From positions 310,001 to 374,000 of the forward strand of contig NZ_CP019701.2 in NCBI RefSeq assembly GCF_002005205.3: 64,000 nt of DNA. Direction: 5' to 3'. Both the position numbers and the translations under genes were made by a program. The notes below the pieces were generated by a model. It was not told the DNA's origin. It made no database searches and saw nothing but the letters and a program-made list of their open reading frames with translations. Source of the DNA: Rhizobium rhizogenes (GTDB lineage: Bacteria; Pseudomonadota; Alphaproteobacteria; Rhizobiales; Rhizobiaceae). Shown here one piece after another: positions 9,345-18,730 of this stretch (position 1 is its first letter; each line of letters starts with the position of its first letter).

Positions 9345-11663
9345 ATGACCGCAGACAATGCCCGCCTCGCCTCGCTCATAGCCTCCGAAATCAACGCCCG
9401 CCCCGATCAGGTGAAGGCGGCGGTGGCGCTGCTGGACGAGGGCGCGACCGTTCCCTTCATCGCCCGTTACCGCAAGGAGGTGACGGGAGGACTTGATGAC
9501 ACCCAGCTTCGCACGCTTTCGGAACGTCTCGTCTATCTGCGCGAACTTAATGCCCGGCGGGCTTCCATCGTCGATTCCATCACCGGTCAGGACAAGATGA
9601 CCGATGAACTGATGGTCAAGATCATGCAGGCCGGCACCAAGGCGGAGCTGGAAGACCTCTACCTGCCCTATAAGCCGAAGCGCCGCACCCGCGCGGAAAT
9701 CGCCCGTGAGCGTGGTCTCGGCCCGCTTGCCGAAGCCATATGGGAAAACCGCGCCGCCGATCCGGCGAAGCTGGCGGAGGCTTATGTTCAGGGCGAGGTG
9801 GCCGATGTGAAGGCCGCACTTGAGGGCGCGCGCGACATCGTGGCGGAAACCATGACGGAAAACGCCGATCTTCTCGGCCGCCTGCGCGACTATATGCGCC
9901 AGAACGCCACCTTCCGCGCCAAGGTGGTGGACGGCAAGCAGGCCACGGGCGAAAAATTCTCAGACTATTTCGATCATTTCGAGCGCTGGGCCACGGTGCC
10001 GGGCCACCGGGCGCTGGCCATGCTGCGCGGCTGGAACGAGGAAGTGCTGACATTGACCATCGATGTCGATGCGGACGATCCCTCACCGGTCAAGCCCGCG
10101 CAGCGCACCATCGCCGCCGCCTTCGATATCCGCAGTGCCGGCCCCGCCGATCAATGGCTGATGGAGGTCGCTGGCTGGACCTGGCGGGTGAAGCTTTCCA
10201 TGTCGCTTTCGCTCGACCTGATGCGCGAATTGCGCGAACGTGCCGAAGAAGAGGCGATCAATGTCTTTGCCCGCAATCTGAAGGATCTGCTGCTGGCCGC
10301 CCCCGCCGGTTCCCGCGCCACCATGGGGCTCGATCCGGGCATCCGCACCGGCGTCAAGGTGGCTGTGGTGGATGGCACCGGCAAGCTGCTGGACACCACG
10401 ACCGTCTATCCTTTCCCGCCGAAGAACGACGTGCGTGGCACGCAGGCGGAACTCGCCCTGCTCATCCGCAAGCACAATGTCGAGCTGATCGCCATCGGCA
10501 ATGGCACGGGCAGCCGCGAGACGGAAAAGCTGGTCGCCGATCTTCTGGCGCAGATGCCGGCTTCGGGCGCAAAGCCCACCAAGGTCATCGTCTCGGAAGC
10601 GGGTGCATCTGTTTATTCCGCTTCGGAACGGGCGGCCGCGGAATTCCCCAATCTCGACGTTTCGCTGCGCGGTGCCGTCTCCATCGCCCGCCGCCTTCAG
10701 GACCCGCTGGCGGAACTGGTGAAGATCGAGCCGAAATCCATCGGCGTCGGGCAATACCAGCATGATGTCGATCAGGGCCGCCTCAGCCGCTCGCTCGATG
10801 CTGTCGTGGAAGACGCGGTGAATGCCGTCGGCGTCGATCTCAACACGGCCTCGTCGCCGCTTCTCGCGCGCGTATCGGGCCTCGGCAGCTCGATTGCCGA
10901 CGCCATCGTCGCCCATCGCGACCAGACAGGACCCTTCGCCAGCCGCAAGGAGCTGCTGAAGGTGCCGCGCCTTGGCCAGCGCACTTTCGAGCAATGTGCG
11001 GGCTTCCTGCGCATTCCGAACGGCAAGGAGCCGCTGGATGCCTCCTCGGTTCACCCGGAAGCCTATGGCGTGGCGAAAAAGATCGTCGCCGCCTGTGGCC
11101 GCGACCTGCGTTCGCTGATGGGTGACAGCGCCGCGCTGAAGGCGCTTGATCCGAAGACGTTCATCGATGAGCAGTTCGGTCTGCCGACAGTCAGGGACAT
11201 CATCGCCGAACTGGAAAAGCCCGGTCGCGATCCGCGCCCGAGCTTCAAGACCGCGACCTTCGCCGAGGGTGTGGACGAGATCACCGATCTGAAGCCGGGC
11301 ATGCTGCTCGAAGGCACCGTCACCAATGTCGCCGCCTTCGGCGCCTTCGTGGATATCGGCGTGCATCAGGATGGGCTGGTGCATGTCTCGCAGCTCGCCG
11401 ACCGTTTCGTGAAGGACCCGCATGAGGTCGTCAAGGCGGGCGATGTGGTCAAGGTGCGTGTCGTGGAAGTGGATGTGAAGCGCAAGCGCATCGGTCTCAC
11501 CATGCGCAAGGATGGCGGTGAGGCAGCGCCGCAGCCGATGCGTGAAAAGGGCAATGCGGGCGCCATGCGCCATGCGACATCCAAACCGAAAGACCGCAAC
11601 GAGGGGTCGCAATCCGGTGGCGCCCTTGCCGCTGCCCTGGCGGAAGCCATGAAGCGACGCTGA
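9345..11663 (+). CDS. tex: Tex-family RNA-binding transcription accessory protein
   Basis: Tex is a cytoplasmic nucleic-acid-binding protein linked to transcription and stress survival. This copy is about 772 residues. It begins with the Tex helical N-terminus ([17 protein letters not shown] and [17 protein letters not shown]). A YqgF/RNase-H-like domain follows ([15 protein letters not shown]), then a helix-hairpin-helix region ([17 protein letters not shown]) and a C-terminal S1 domain ([16 protein letters not shown]). The frame is open far upstream, over purD. The ATG at 9345 matches the E. coli start by alignment, while ATGs at 9309 and 9327 are also possible. An intrinsic terminator follows at 11689-11723. 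Confidence 0.95.
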   Translation: MTADNARLASLIASEINARPDQVKAAVALLDEGATVPFIARYRKEVTGGLDDTQLRTLSERLVYLRELNARRASIVDSITGQDKMTDELMVKIMQAGTKAELEDLYLPYKPKRRTRAEIARERGLGPLAEAIWENRAADPAKLAEAYVQGEVADVKAALEGARDIVAETMTENADLLGRLRDYMRQNATFRAKVVDGKQATGEKFSDYFDHFERWATVPGHRALAMLRGWNEEVLTLTIDVDADDPSPVKPAQRTIAAAFDIRSAGPADQWLMEVAGWTWRVKLSMSLSLDLMRELRERAEEEAINVFARNLKDLLLAAPAGSRATMGLDPGIRTGVKVAVVDGTGKLLDTTTVYPFPPKNDVRGTQAELALLIRKHNVELIAIGNGTGSRETEKLVADLLAQMPASGAKPTKVIVSEAGASVYSASERAAAEFPNLDVSLRGAVSIARRLQDPLAELVKIEPKSIGVGQYQHDVDQGRLSRSLDAVVEDAVNAVGVDLNTASSPLLARVSGLGSSIADAIVAHRDQTGPFASRKELLKVPRLGQRTFEQCAGFLRIPNGKEPLDASSVHPEAYGVAKKIVAACGRDLRSLMGDSAALKALDPKTFIDEQFGLPTVRDIIAELEKPGRDPRPSFKTATFAEGVDEITDLKPGMLLEGTVTNVAAFGAFVDIGVHQDGLVHVSQLADRFVKDPHEVVKAGDVVKVRVVEVDVKRKRIGLTMRKDGGEAAPQPMREKGNAGAMRHATSKPKDRNEGSQSGGALAAALAEAMKRR

Positions 11664-11688
11664 TCTAGGGTTGAAATGATTTTTTACC

Positions 11689-11723
11689 AAAAAGCCCCGC
11701 CGGGCACCGCGGCGGGGCTTTTT
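11689..11723 (+). terminator. intrinsic terminator after tex
   Basis: The stem AAAAAGCCCCGCCG pairs with CGGCGGGGCTTTTT across a short loop and ends in a T run, 26 bp after the tex stop codon. Confidence 0.9.
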
Positions 11724-11831
11724 GCTTGATGAAATCGTTCAATTTTTTTGAAATAAGACTATCTTGAAACTTGTGCCGAAAGGAATACGGTCAGGAAAAT
11801 TGATAAGTGAGACTTAGCAATTGGGGGTGCC

Positions 11832-13088
11832 ATGGCGTCGTCTCTGCATGTTCTGCTCGAAAAGATAATCAAGATCGGCGATCTTGTCGTAACCAGCCCG
11901 GGAGGAAGCCACACCTATGGTGATGGTACGGGCAAAAAGGTGGTTCTGAATTTCACTGACGAAGCCGCCATGCAGGAGATTGCCGCCGATCCGGCGCTGA
12001 AGCTTGCCGAAATGTATATGGAAGGGCGCGTGAAGGTCGCGGAAGGCGATATTTACGACTTTCTGGCGCTGGTCAAAGGCAATACGCTGAGCGAGGCGCT
12101 GTCCTTCGGCATGGTCTGGCGTGGCATGGCGCGCATCATCGCCGCCCGCATCAAGATGCATCTGCCGGTCAACCATAACAAGAGCAATGTTGCCCACCAC
12201 TATGATCTGAGCGCCAAGCTGTTCGATCTCTTCCTCGATGAGGACTGGCAATATTCCTGCGCTTATTTCAACCCGCCCGGTATCAGCCTCTATGAGGCGC
12301 AGGTTGCGAAAAAGCGGCATATCGCCGCCAAGCTGATGACCGAGCCGGGCCAGAGCGTGCTGGAAATCGGCTCCGGCTGGGGCGGCATGGCGATGTATGT
12401 CGCTGAAAGCGCGGGCGCGGATGTGACCGGCATCACGCTCAGCGAAGAACAGCTACGCGTTTCCCGTGACCGTGCGGCGAAACGTGGCATTGCCGACAAT
12501 GTCCGCTTCGAATTGCAGGATTACCGCTACCTGCCGGCCTCGAAGAAATATGACCGCATCGTCTCCGTCGGCATGTTCGAACATGTCGGGCCGACGCATT
12601 ACCGCGACTATTTCGACAAGGTGGCGGAGGTGCTGGACGACAAGGGTGTGATGGTGCTGCACTCCATCGGCCAGCCCTATCCGGCGCTGGCGACCAATCC
12701 CTTCATCGAAAAATATATTTTCCCCGGCGGTTATATTCCCTCGCTTGCGGAAGTGCTGCCGGCCATTGAAAAGTCGCGGCTGCTGGTGAAGGATATCGAA
12801 ATCCTGCCCATGCATTACGCCCATACGCTGCGGCACTGGCGCGAGCGTTTCGTGGCGCGCAAGGCGGAAGCGGTAGCGCTTTATGACGAGCGCTTCTTCC
12901 GCATGTGGGAGTTTTACCTGGCGGGTTCGGAAATGGCCTTCACCCATGAAAACTTCCATATTTTCCAGATCCAGATCGCCAAGGATCGCGATGCCGTGCC
13001 GCATAACCGCGACTACATCGCACAGAACGAGGCGAAACTGCTGGAGTTCGAAAAGACGCGTGCGCCGCTGGAGAAGGTGACGTTCTGA
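11832..13088 (+). CDS. cyclopropane-fatty-acyl-phospholipid synthase family methyltransferase
   Basis: The product is 418 residues and belongs to the SAM-dependent CFA synthase family, which methylenates unsaturated acyl chains of membrane phospholipids. An N-terminal domain of about 110 residues (LASMYMEG-like stretch LAEMYMEGRVKVAEG) precedes the methyltransferase core. The core has motif I VLEIGSGWGGMA, EDWQYSCAYF and VGMFEHVG, as expected. Several CFA-like paralogues occur in rhizobia, so the symbol cfa is withheld. The ATG at 11832 fits the family length. It is transcribed alone, after the tex terminator, with a palindromic repeat downstream. Confidence 0.92.
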   Translation: MASSLHVLLEKIIKIGDLVVTSPGGSHTYGDGTGKKVVLNFTDEAAMQEIAADPALKLAEMYMEGRVKVAEGDIYDFLALVKGNTLSEALSFGMVWRGMARIIAARIKMHLPVNHNKSNVAHHYDLSAKLFDLFLDEDWQYSCAYFNPPGISLYEAQVAKKRHIAAKLMTEPGQSVLEIGSGWGGMAMYVAESAGADVTGITLSEEQLRVSRDRAAKRGIADNVRFELQDYRYLPASKKYDRIVSVGMFEHVGPTHYRDYFDKVAEVLDDKGVMVLHSIGQPYPALATNPFIEKYIFPGGYIPSLAEVLPAIEKSRLLVKDIEILPMHYAHTLRHWRERFVARKAEAVALYDERFFRMWEFYLAGSEMAFTHENFHIFQIQIAKDRDAVPHNRDYIAQNEAKLLEFEKTRAPLEKVTF

Positions 13089-13134
13089 CGGGCGACTGTC
13101 CTGTGGTGTCTTGACCACCCATCCGCAATCTCGG

Positions 13135-13222
13135 CATCATCCTCGGGCTTGTCCCGAGGATCTGTCCACGTCGCGGAAAGTCGGTCGGACGCAGATGATC
13201 GGGACAAGCCCGAGCATGACGC
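13135..13222. repeat. palindromic intergenic repeat, family C
   Basis: Perfect 16-bp arms CTCGGGCTTGTCCCGA (13142-13157) and TCGGGACAAGCCCGAG (13199-13214) flank a 41-bp core. Repeats with this core are frequent in rhizobial intergenic DNA. It could fold in the 3' end of the CFA-synthase transcript. Confidence 0.8.
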
Positions 13223-13333
13223 AGGGTTAGGTTCGGTGACCCTGCGTCCTCTCCCGCGCTGGTTAATGGAATGGAAAGACAATCCCTCTAAGTCTACGGG
13301 CACCTGTCTGTATTGCGTTTCTGGGGTTCTTTC

Positions 13334-14134
13334 ATGTTCAAGCCGTCAGCGGCCGCCGCCGCCTGTGTCCTGTCGCTTTTTGCCGTGGGTAATGCCCATG
13401 CCGAAGGCTGGTTTTCCGGCGACTGGTATCTGAAACTCGGCGGTGCGGGTTTCACCGCGCCGAAATATCAGGGCGACAACAAGAATGAATTCGGCTTTTC
13501 GCCCATCATTTCGCTCGGCCGTCAGGGGCAGGGCGCGCGTTTCACCTCCCGCAACGACAGCGCTTCGATCTCGCTTCTGGACAATGGCCCGATCAGCATG
13601 GGTCTCGCCGGCAAGCTTATATCCCCGCGCGATGAAGGCGACTCTTCCGATCTGAAGGGCATGACCCGCATCAAGCGCGGCGGCGAGCTTGGCGGTTTCG
13701 CCGAAGCCTATCCGACTGACTGGCTGCGAGTTCGCGGTGAAGTCCGTCAGGGCATCCGCAGCCACAGCGGTGTGGTCGGTGACGTTGCCGTCGATGCCTT
13801 CACCGATATCGCCCCCGGTATCCAGATTTCCGCGGGCCCGCGCGCCACATGGGTCAGCAGCAAATACAACGAGCGTTATTACGGCGTGAGCGCGGCACAG
13901 ACGGCCGCCGGCGCACCTTCGCCCTATAGCCCGGGTGGCGGCCTGCATTCCGCCGGCATCGGCGCCGCCATCACCTGGAAAGTCACCGAAAACGCCGAAG
14001 TCGGCTCGTTTGCGGAATATCGCCGTCTGACCGGCGACGCCGCCGACAGCTCGCTGGTGCGCGAGCGCGGTTCGAAGAACCAGTTCATCATCGGCGTTCA
14101 GGCAAGCTATAAATTCAATTTCTCTCTGCCCTGA
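13334..14134 (+). CDS. MipA/OmpV family outer-membrane protein
   Basis: This 266-residue exported beta-barrel protein belongs to the MipA/OmpV family. The signal peptide spans roughly residues 1-23 (MFKPSAAAAACVLSLFAVGN, cleavage near AHA-EG). Family traits are an early WYLKLGGAGFTAPKYQGD segment, alternating amphipathic strands and a C-terminal ASYKFNFSLP strand. The ATG at 13334 has GGGG just upstream and starts a clean signal peptide, so it is preferred over an in-frame TTG at 13313. The family is described as outer-membrane scaffold or porin-like; the substrate is unknown. A terminator follows at 14158. Confidence 0.9.
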   Translation: MFKPSAAAAACVLSLFAVGNAHAEGWFSGDWYLKLGGAGFTAPKYQGDNKNEFGFSPIISLGRQGQGARFTSRNDSASISLLDNGPISMGLAGKLISPRDEGDSSDLKGMTRIKRGGELGGFAEAYPTDWLRVRGEVRQGIRSHSGVVGDVAVDAFTDIAPGIQISAGPRATWVSSKYNERYYGVSAAQTAAGAPSPYSPGGGLHSAGIGAAITWKVTENAEVGSFAEYRRLTGDAADSSLVRERGSKNQFIIGVQASYKFNFSLP

Positions 14135-14157
14135 AAATAACGGCGATATGGTCCTGC

Positions 14158-14190
14158 AAAGCCCCGTGGCGGAACCGCTGCGGGGCTTTT
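14158..14190 (+). terminator. intrinsic terminator after the MipA/OmpV gene
   Basis: AAAGCCCCGTGGCGG pairs imperfectly with CCGCTGCGGGGCTTTT, a GC-rich stem followed by Ts, 23 bp after the stop codon. Confidence 0.85.
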
Positions 14191-14254
14191 CTGCATGTGT
14201 GGCCGGGTGCTGAAATCCATTCCGATTTTGCCGCCGATGCTGTAGAACCGTCCC

Positions 14255-15208
14255 ATGGTTCACCACAGCGATTTGTCAGACCGCGTTTCCGACGCGCCAT
14301 CCAATAACTGGGTCTATCGGATTTTGCCGAGACCCCTCTGGCCCTATGCGCAGCTGGCAAGGTGGGATCGCCCCATCGGCTGGCAATTGCTGATGTGGCC
14401 ATGCTTCTGGTCCGCAGCCCTTGCGGCCAATGCCGCGTTGGGAAGCGGTGGGTTTTCCTGGGCGACGCTGATCTGGCACCTGGTGCTGTTCTTCATCGGA
14501 TCGGTTGCGATGCGCGGCGCGGGCTGCACCTATAATGACCTGGCCGACCACAAGATCGACATGGCCGTGGCGCGCACCCGCTCCCGGCCGCTCCCGTCTG
14601 GCCGCGTGACCCGGATGCAGGCCAAGGTCTTCATCGTGCTGCAGGCGCTTGCCGGACTTGTCGTGCTTTTGCAGTTCAACGGTTTCGCAATCGCCACCGG
14701 AATCTTCTCGCTGGTTTTCGTGGCGATCTATCCCTTTGCCAAGCGCTTCACCAACTGGCCGCAATTTTTCCTCGGGCTGGCCTTTTCCTGGGGTGCGCTG
14801 ATGGGCTGGGCCGGACAGTTCGGATCGATCGCCTGGCCTCCTGTCCTGCTTTATGTCGGCTCCATCGCCTGGACGATCGGTTATGATACAATCTACGCCC
14901 ATCAGGACAAGGAAGACGACACCGCGGTGGGCATCGGTTCCACCGCCCTGCTGTTTGGCGAGAACACACATCGCTGGCTGGTTTTCCTTTATGGCACAGC
15001 CCTCGTCATGATTGCCCTGTCTTTCTGGGGCGCGGGTGTTAACGTCATTGCTTATAGCGGCCTTGCCGCTGCCGCCCTCATGCTGTTCCGGCAGGTCTGG
15101 GTGCTCAATATCGACGACGTCGATCAGTGCCTCGTGCTGTTCAAATCCAACAACCGTGTCGGCGTGCTGATTTTCGCAGGCCTCATCCTGCCGCTTCTCA
15201 TGGCATAA
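14255..15208 (+). CDS. ubiA: 4-hydroxybenzoate polyprenyltransferase
   Basis: UbiA attaches the polyprenyl chain to 4-hydroxybenzoate in ubiquinone synthesis at the inner membrane. The 317-residue product has about eight to nine membrane helices. Both Asp-rich prenyl-diphosphate motifs are present: NDLADHKID (94-102) followed by RTRSRPL, and YDTIYAHQDKEDD (210-222). Length and motif spacing match bona fide UbiA rather than other prenyltransferases of the superfamily. The ATG at 14255 gives the usual short cytoplasmic N-terminus. The gene stands alone and shares a bidirectional terminator with the convergent DUF6101 gene. Confidence 0.95.
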   Translation: MVHHSDLSDRVSDAPSNNWVYRILPRPLWPYAQLARWDRPIGWQLLMWPCFWSAALAANAALGSGGFSWATLIWHLVLFFIGSVAMRGAGCTYNDLADHKIDMAVARTRSRPLPSGRVTRMQAKVFIVLQALAGLVVLLQFNGFAIATGIFSLVFVAIYPFAKRFTNWPQFFLGLAFSWGALMGWAGQFGSIAWPPVLLYVGSIAWTIGYDTIYAHQDKEDDTAVGIGSTALLFGENTHRWLVFLYGTALVMIALSFWGAGVNVIAYSGLAAAALMLFRQVWVLNIDDVDQCLVLFKSNNRVGVLIFAGLILPLLMA

Positions 15209-15230
15209 GGTTGCGGCAACATAGAACATG

Positions 15231-15267
15231 AAAAAGCCCGGTCGCGTCATCCGCACCGGGCTTTTTT
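15231..15267. terminator. bidirectional terminator between ubiA and the DUF6101 gene
   Basis: The perfect stem AAAAAGCCCGGT / ACCGGGCTTTTT has a 12-bp loop. A and T tracts on both sides let it serve the two convergent genes. Confidence 0.9.
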
Positions 15268-15288
15268 GATTTGTCTGGCTGAAGATTA

Positions 15289-15855
15289 TCAGCTGCGGGC
15301 GATGATTTCCTTGCCTTCGATCTTCATGCTCATGCCCAGCGAACCGGTGGAGCGGCGAACGAGGAAGCGCGGGCGGCGATCCGCGAAATAGGAATGGCGG
15401 CGGCGCGGGCGGGTATTCTGGGTGCGCACCTTGCCGAGATGCTCTTCCAGCGGGCGGGCAACACCATCGGCTTCCACCATCAGCATGGGAATGCGATAGG
15501 CCTCGGACCAGCTGCGCCAGTCGGCGGCGATGTCGCAGAGATCGTGGGCGACCAGCAGCGGAATGCAGAGGTCCGGATCGTCGTGGTGCAGTTCCAGCGT
15601 CACGGTCACCTGGCCGTCACCATGATCGATGGCACGGGCGGCGACGCCCTTGAAGGCGCGGGCGGGCAGGGCGAATGACAAAGGCAGGCCGGAAGAGGAA
15701 AGGACCTTTTTCAGGACGGCGCCCCGTTCATCGAGCGTCACGGCAACGTCGGTTGCGCCATTGCCTCTGCCATAGGTGACCTGTTGCGGAAAACGTGCCG
15801 GTTCAAGTCTGAGTGTGGCGACGGCCCAGTCGGGCTTCAGAACGGTATTGGTCAT
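15289..15855 (-). CDS. DUF6101 family protein
   Basis: The product is 188 residues and looks cytoplasmic, with no signal peptide or membrane segment. Its sequence resembles the DUF6101 proteins of Rhizobiales, for which no function is known. The first 130 residues look like a mixed alpha/beta fold. The C-terminal third is strikingly basic (RTQNTRPRRRHSYFADRRPR), which may indicate nucleic-acid or membrane-lipid contact; that is inference. The ATG at 15855 is used. The upstream leader contains a possible folded RNA at 15877-15931. It is convergent with ubiA. Confidence 0.85.
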   Translation of the reverse strand: MTNTVLKPDWAVATLRLEPARFPQQVTYGRGNGATDVAVTLDERGAVLKKVLSSSGLPLSFALPARAFKGVAARAIDHGDGQVTVTLELHHDDPDLCIPLLVAHDLCDIAADWRSWSEAYRIPMLMVEADGVARPLEEHLGKVRTQNTRPRRRHSYFADRRPRFLVRRSTGSLGMSMKIEGKEIIARS

Positions 15856-16222
15856 GTTTAATCTACCCTTGTTTTACCTGAGAGCCGGTTTCCGGTCTTC
15901 TCATCGGGACTTTTCGTCCTCTGATGTCAGGAGATTATCCGCCGCATGTTCGAGACTGCTTAAAAATCGCGGTTAAGAAAACTTTGCATTCCCAAATGGT
16001 TAGCAAAACCCACTGTGGCATGGTTTCGTTTGGGTAAAGCGGATCGAGACAATGCGGTTTTTATGCCGGCCGAAAATGTGCTCTTTCAAGCTCCGGGCAA
16101 GGCGTGTCCGGCATAGTCATGCCAAGGCTCGCCGTGCGTCCGGATGGCGTGCGACGGGTGGATTTAAAAACCGGAACATCGAGTTCTCCCCAAGGGACGG
16201 GCGGTGTTTCAGAGGGCATCAG
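15856..16222. other. intergenic region between divergent DUF6101 and DUF1217 genes
   Basis: These 367 bases hold no supported gene. They must contain the promoters of both divergent genes. A possible three-way-junction RNA fold lies at 15877-15931, next to the DUF6101 start. The frame of the DUF1217 gene stays open through part of this region (from 16052), but the residues there are not repeat-like and no ribosome binding site supports an earlier start. Confidence 0.5.
15877..15931 (-). ncRNA. possible structured leader of the DUF6101 gene
   Basis: An outer pair CCTGA (15877) / TCAGG (15927) encloses two small hairpins, CCGG-TTT-CCGG (15885-15895) and GGAC-TTTTC-GTCC (15907-15919). It ends about 20 bp before the DUF6101 start codon. 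It matches no riboswitch class that I recognise and could be chance. Confidence 0.25.
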
Positions 16223-18661
16223 ATGGTATCGACTTATCTCAGCTACGACCTCATCAACCGCGATATGAAGACAAGCATCTCGCGCGTTGCGCAGCAGGGG
16301 CTCGTCGAGCGGCAGACGAAATATTACAAGGAAAACATCGGCAATGTGAAAAGCGTCGATGAGTTCCTCAATAACTACCAGCTCTATTCCTATGCCATGG
16401 ACGCCTTCGGTCTCGGTGAAATGACCTATGCCAAGGCCTTCATGAAGAAGGTTCTGGAAAGCGATCTGAACGACCAGAACAGCTTCGCCAACAAGCTGAC
16501 TGACGAGCGCTACCGCGAATTCGCCGCCGCCTTCAATTTCACAGCGTCGACGAAGACGGTCCAGACGGAGGCGCAGCTCGACAAGATGATCGGGCTTTAC
16601 GACACGTCGATATCCGATCTTAACGACAGCCTTGCGGAAGAAACACGTTATTACAAGGCGATCATCGGCACGGTCACCAATGTGGATCAGCTGCTGCAGA
16701 ACGACAGGACCCGCGCCTATATCTTCCAGGTCTTCAGCATCGACGAGAAGACCTACACCTACGCTCACATCCGGGGATTGATGACGAGCGACATTGACGA
16801 TCCCGATAGCTACCTTAATCAGAAATTTGGCGCGGCCTATAATGATGCGGTCGAAAAGCTGGCGATGAAGGGCAACATCGAGCTTCATGGGCAGGTTACG
16901 GCGCGGATCACTGCCATCGATACCGCGCTTGCGGGCACGGAGCTGACGGACGAGGAGCGCACGGCGCTCGAAGCGGAAAAGGTCACCCGTCAGGATCAGC
17001 TGACGCAGCTGGAAGCCGTGCTCCCGCCACAGGATGAGTGGGAGACGAAGCTTGCTGCCATCACCGCACAGCAGACAACGCTGACGAACACCGTCACGCA
17101 ATATAACAAGATGGCGCAGCTCGCCGCCGCCTTCGAATTCAACAACGACGGCACCGTGACCGCCGGTGGAGCGCAGAAGGCCGACAATATCAAGATAATG
17201 ACGGATGCCTATATCAGCAGCGCTCCCCGCGTGACGCCGACCGTCGCCACACTGAACCGGGATTATTTCGAATCGAAGATCGGTTCGATCAAGACCGTCA
17301 CCGAACTGACGTCAGATACGAGGCTTCTCAACTATATCAAGGTCGCCTTCGACCTCAATGACGTAACGATCGTAAAAGCGACGATCGAGAATATCCTCAC
17401 CAGCGATCTCAGCGATCCGAACAATTACATTGCAACCTTCGGCAAGAACGACGAGCGTTATATCGCCTTGAGAAAGGCATTCAATTTCCAGACGGATGGA
17501 ACGCTTGCCGAGGGTACAACGCCCCAGACGACGTTGCAGACCGCGACCACAACCAGCGGCTACATGACGCACTATAACGACAAGGACGACGCAGCCGACG
17601 AAAAGGCACTCAAGCTGTTCAAGAGCGACATAAAAAGCGTGACATCCGTCAAGGATTTCCTCAGCAGTAGCGCGGTCTATAATTATGCGCTGAAGGCCGT
17701 CGGCCTAGACCCGGCCAAGGTGAACGTTTCAGATATCCGCAAGGTCCTCACCAGCGATCTGCAGGACAAGAAGAGCTACGTCTATACGCTGAAGGACGAG
17801 CGTTACGTCAAGTTGGCTGAGCTTTTCAATTTTGCGTCTGATGGGACCGTGGGGGCTCCTGTCCTGGCGCAGTCGGAAATCGAAATGCAGACCATGTCCG
17901 CAGATTATATCAAGAAGAAGTCGGCTTTCGGCACGGAGAAGGACAAGGAGGCGGCCAAGAAAGAGTCGGAATATTTCACGGCCGAGATGCAGAAGATCAA
18001 GACGCTCAAGGAGTTTCTGGCTAATGATCGCTTGACGAAATTCGCGATGGAATCGCTCGGCATCGATCCCGAGAGCGTGACGAAGGAGCAGCTGGAAAAG
18101 ATCTTTACCTCCAAGCTGGATGACAGTGAAAGCTACGTCAACAAGGAGATGGACCCGGTATTCCGCCGTCTCGTTACCGCTTTCAACTTCAATACCGATG
18201 GCAATATTCTCCACGAGGACCGCAGTTTGATCCAGACGCGGCGCGGCCTATACGAGACCTTGGACAATTATCTGACCCAGACGCTGGAAACGCAGGCGGG
18301 TGAAGAGAATGCCGGCGTGCGCCTGGCTCTCTATTTCCAGCGCATGGCGGCAGGAACGACGTCCTATTATTCCATTCTCGCCGACACCGCGATCCAGAAT
18401 TTCATCAACACCACCTTCGGCATTCCCGATGAACTTGGTAATGCCGAGGTCGATACGCAGGTGACGATGATGAAAAAATATTTCGACATCAAGGATTTTC
18501 AGGACCCGGAAAAGGTCAAGAAACTCGTCGCCCGTTTCACCATCATGTATGACAATGCGCAGAACACCACCGATCCGATCATGATGCTGTTTAATGGCAG
18601 CGGCTCGGCGGGCATCAGCGGCGATACGCTGCTGGCGGTCGCCACATTGCGGGCCCGGTAA
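16223..18661 (+). CDS. DUF1217 multi-repeat protein
   Basis: This encodes an 812-residue acidic protein made of DUF1217-type repeats, a family found in alphaproteobacteria and sometimes linked to flagella. Six units can be seen at residues about 34-106, 143-214, 348-422, 463-537, 584-656 and 702-778. The common pattern is YYK.NIG.VKSVDEFL, then YALKAFGLD, then a (V/I)LTSDL.D..SY segment and DERY..L..AFNF. Unit 2 is interrupted by a charged, probably coiled-coil insertion at about 215-300. No signal peptide is evident. The ATG at 16223 follows AGAGGG; earlier in-frame codons encode unrelated residues. It is monocistronic with a terminator at 18686. The function is unknown. Confidence 0.9.
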   Translation: MVSTYLSYDLINRDMKTSISRVAQQGLVERQTKYYKENIGNVKSVDEFLNNYQLYSYAMDAFGLGEMTYAKAFMKKVLESDLNDQNSFANKLTDERYREFAAAFNFTASTKTVQTEAQLDKMIGLYDTSISDLNDSLAEETRYYKAIIGTVTNVDQLLQNDRTRAYIFQVFSIDEKTYTYAHIRGLMTSDIDDPDSYLNQKFGAAYNDAVEKLAMKGNIELHGQVTARITAIDTALAGTELTDEERTALEAEKVTRQDQLTQLEAVLPPQDEWETKLAAITAQQTTLTNTVTQYNKMAQLAAAFEFNNDGTVTAGGAQKADNIKIMTDAYISSAPRVTPTVATLNRDYFESKIGSIKTVTELTSDTRLLNYIKVAFDLNDVTIVKATIENILTSDLSDPNNYIATFGKNDERYIALRKAFNFQTDGTLAEGTTPQTTLQTATTTSGYMTHYNDKDDAADEKALKLFKSDIKSVTSVKDFLSSSAVYNYALKAVGLDPAKVNVSDIRKVLTSDLQDKKSYVYTLKDERYVKLAELFNFASDGTVGAPVLAQSEIEMQTMSADYIKKKSAFGTEKDKEAAKKESEYFTAEMQKIKTLKEFLANDRLTKFAMESLGIDPESVTKEQLEKIFTSKLDDSESYVNKEMDPVFRRLVTAFNFNTDGNILHEDRSLIQTRRGLYETLDNYLTQTLETQAGEENAGVRLALYFQRMAAGTTSYYSILADTAIQNFINTTFGIPDELGNAEVDTQVTMMKKYFDIKDFQDPEKVKKLVARFTIMYDNAQNTTDPIMMLFNGSGSAGISGDTLLAVATLRAR

Positions 18662-18685
18662 ACGGCAGCCGGTAGAGGTACGATT

Positions 18686-18713
18686 AAAAAGGCCGGGATT
18701 TGTCCCGGCCTTT
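18686..18713. terminator. bidirectional terminator between the DUF1217 gene and the LysR gene
   Basis: Perfect 8-bp stem GGCCGGGA / TCCCGGCC with a 4-base loop, flanked by AAAAA and TTT, between convergent genes. Confidence 0.85.
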
Positions 18714-18730
18714 GCATTTGCACCTTCCGC

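Noticed and set aside
10083..11690. A 535-codon frame antisense to tex
   Set aside because: Shadow of tex, and it would run through the tex terminator.
15877..15931. Hammerhead ribozyme in the DUF6101 leader
   Set aside because: A CCGATGAG segment recalls the core, but the CUGAUGA and GAAA core elements do not fall in the required places.
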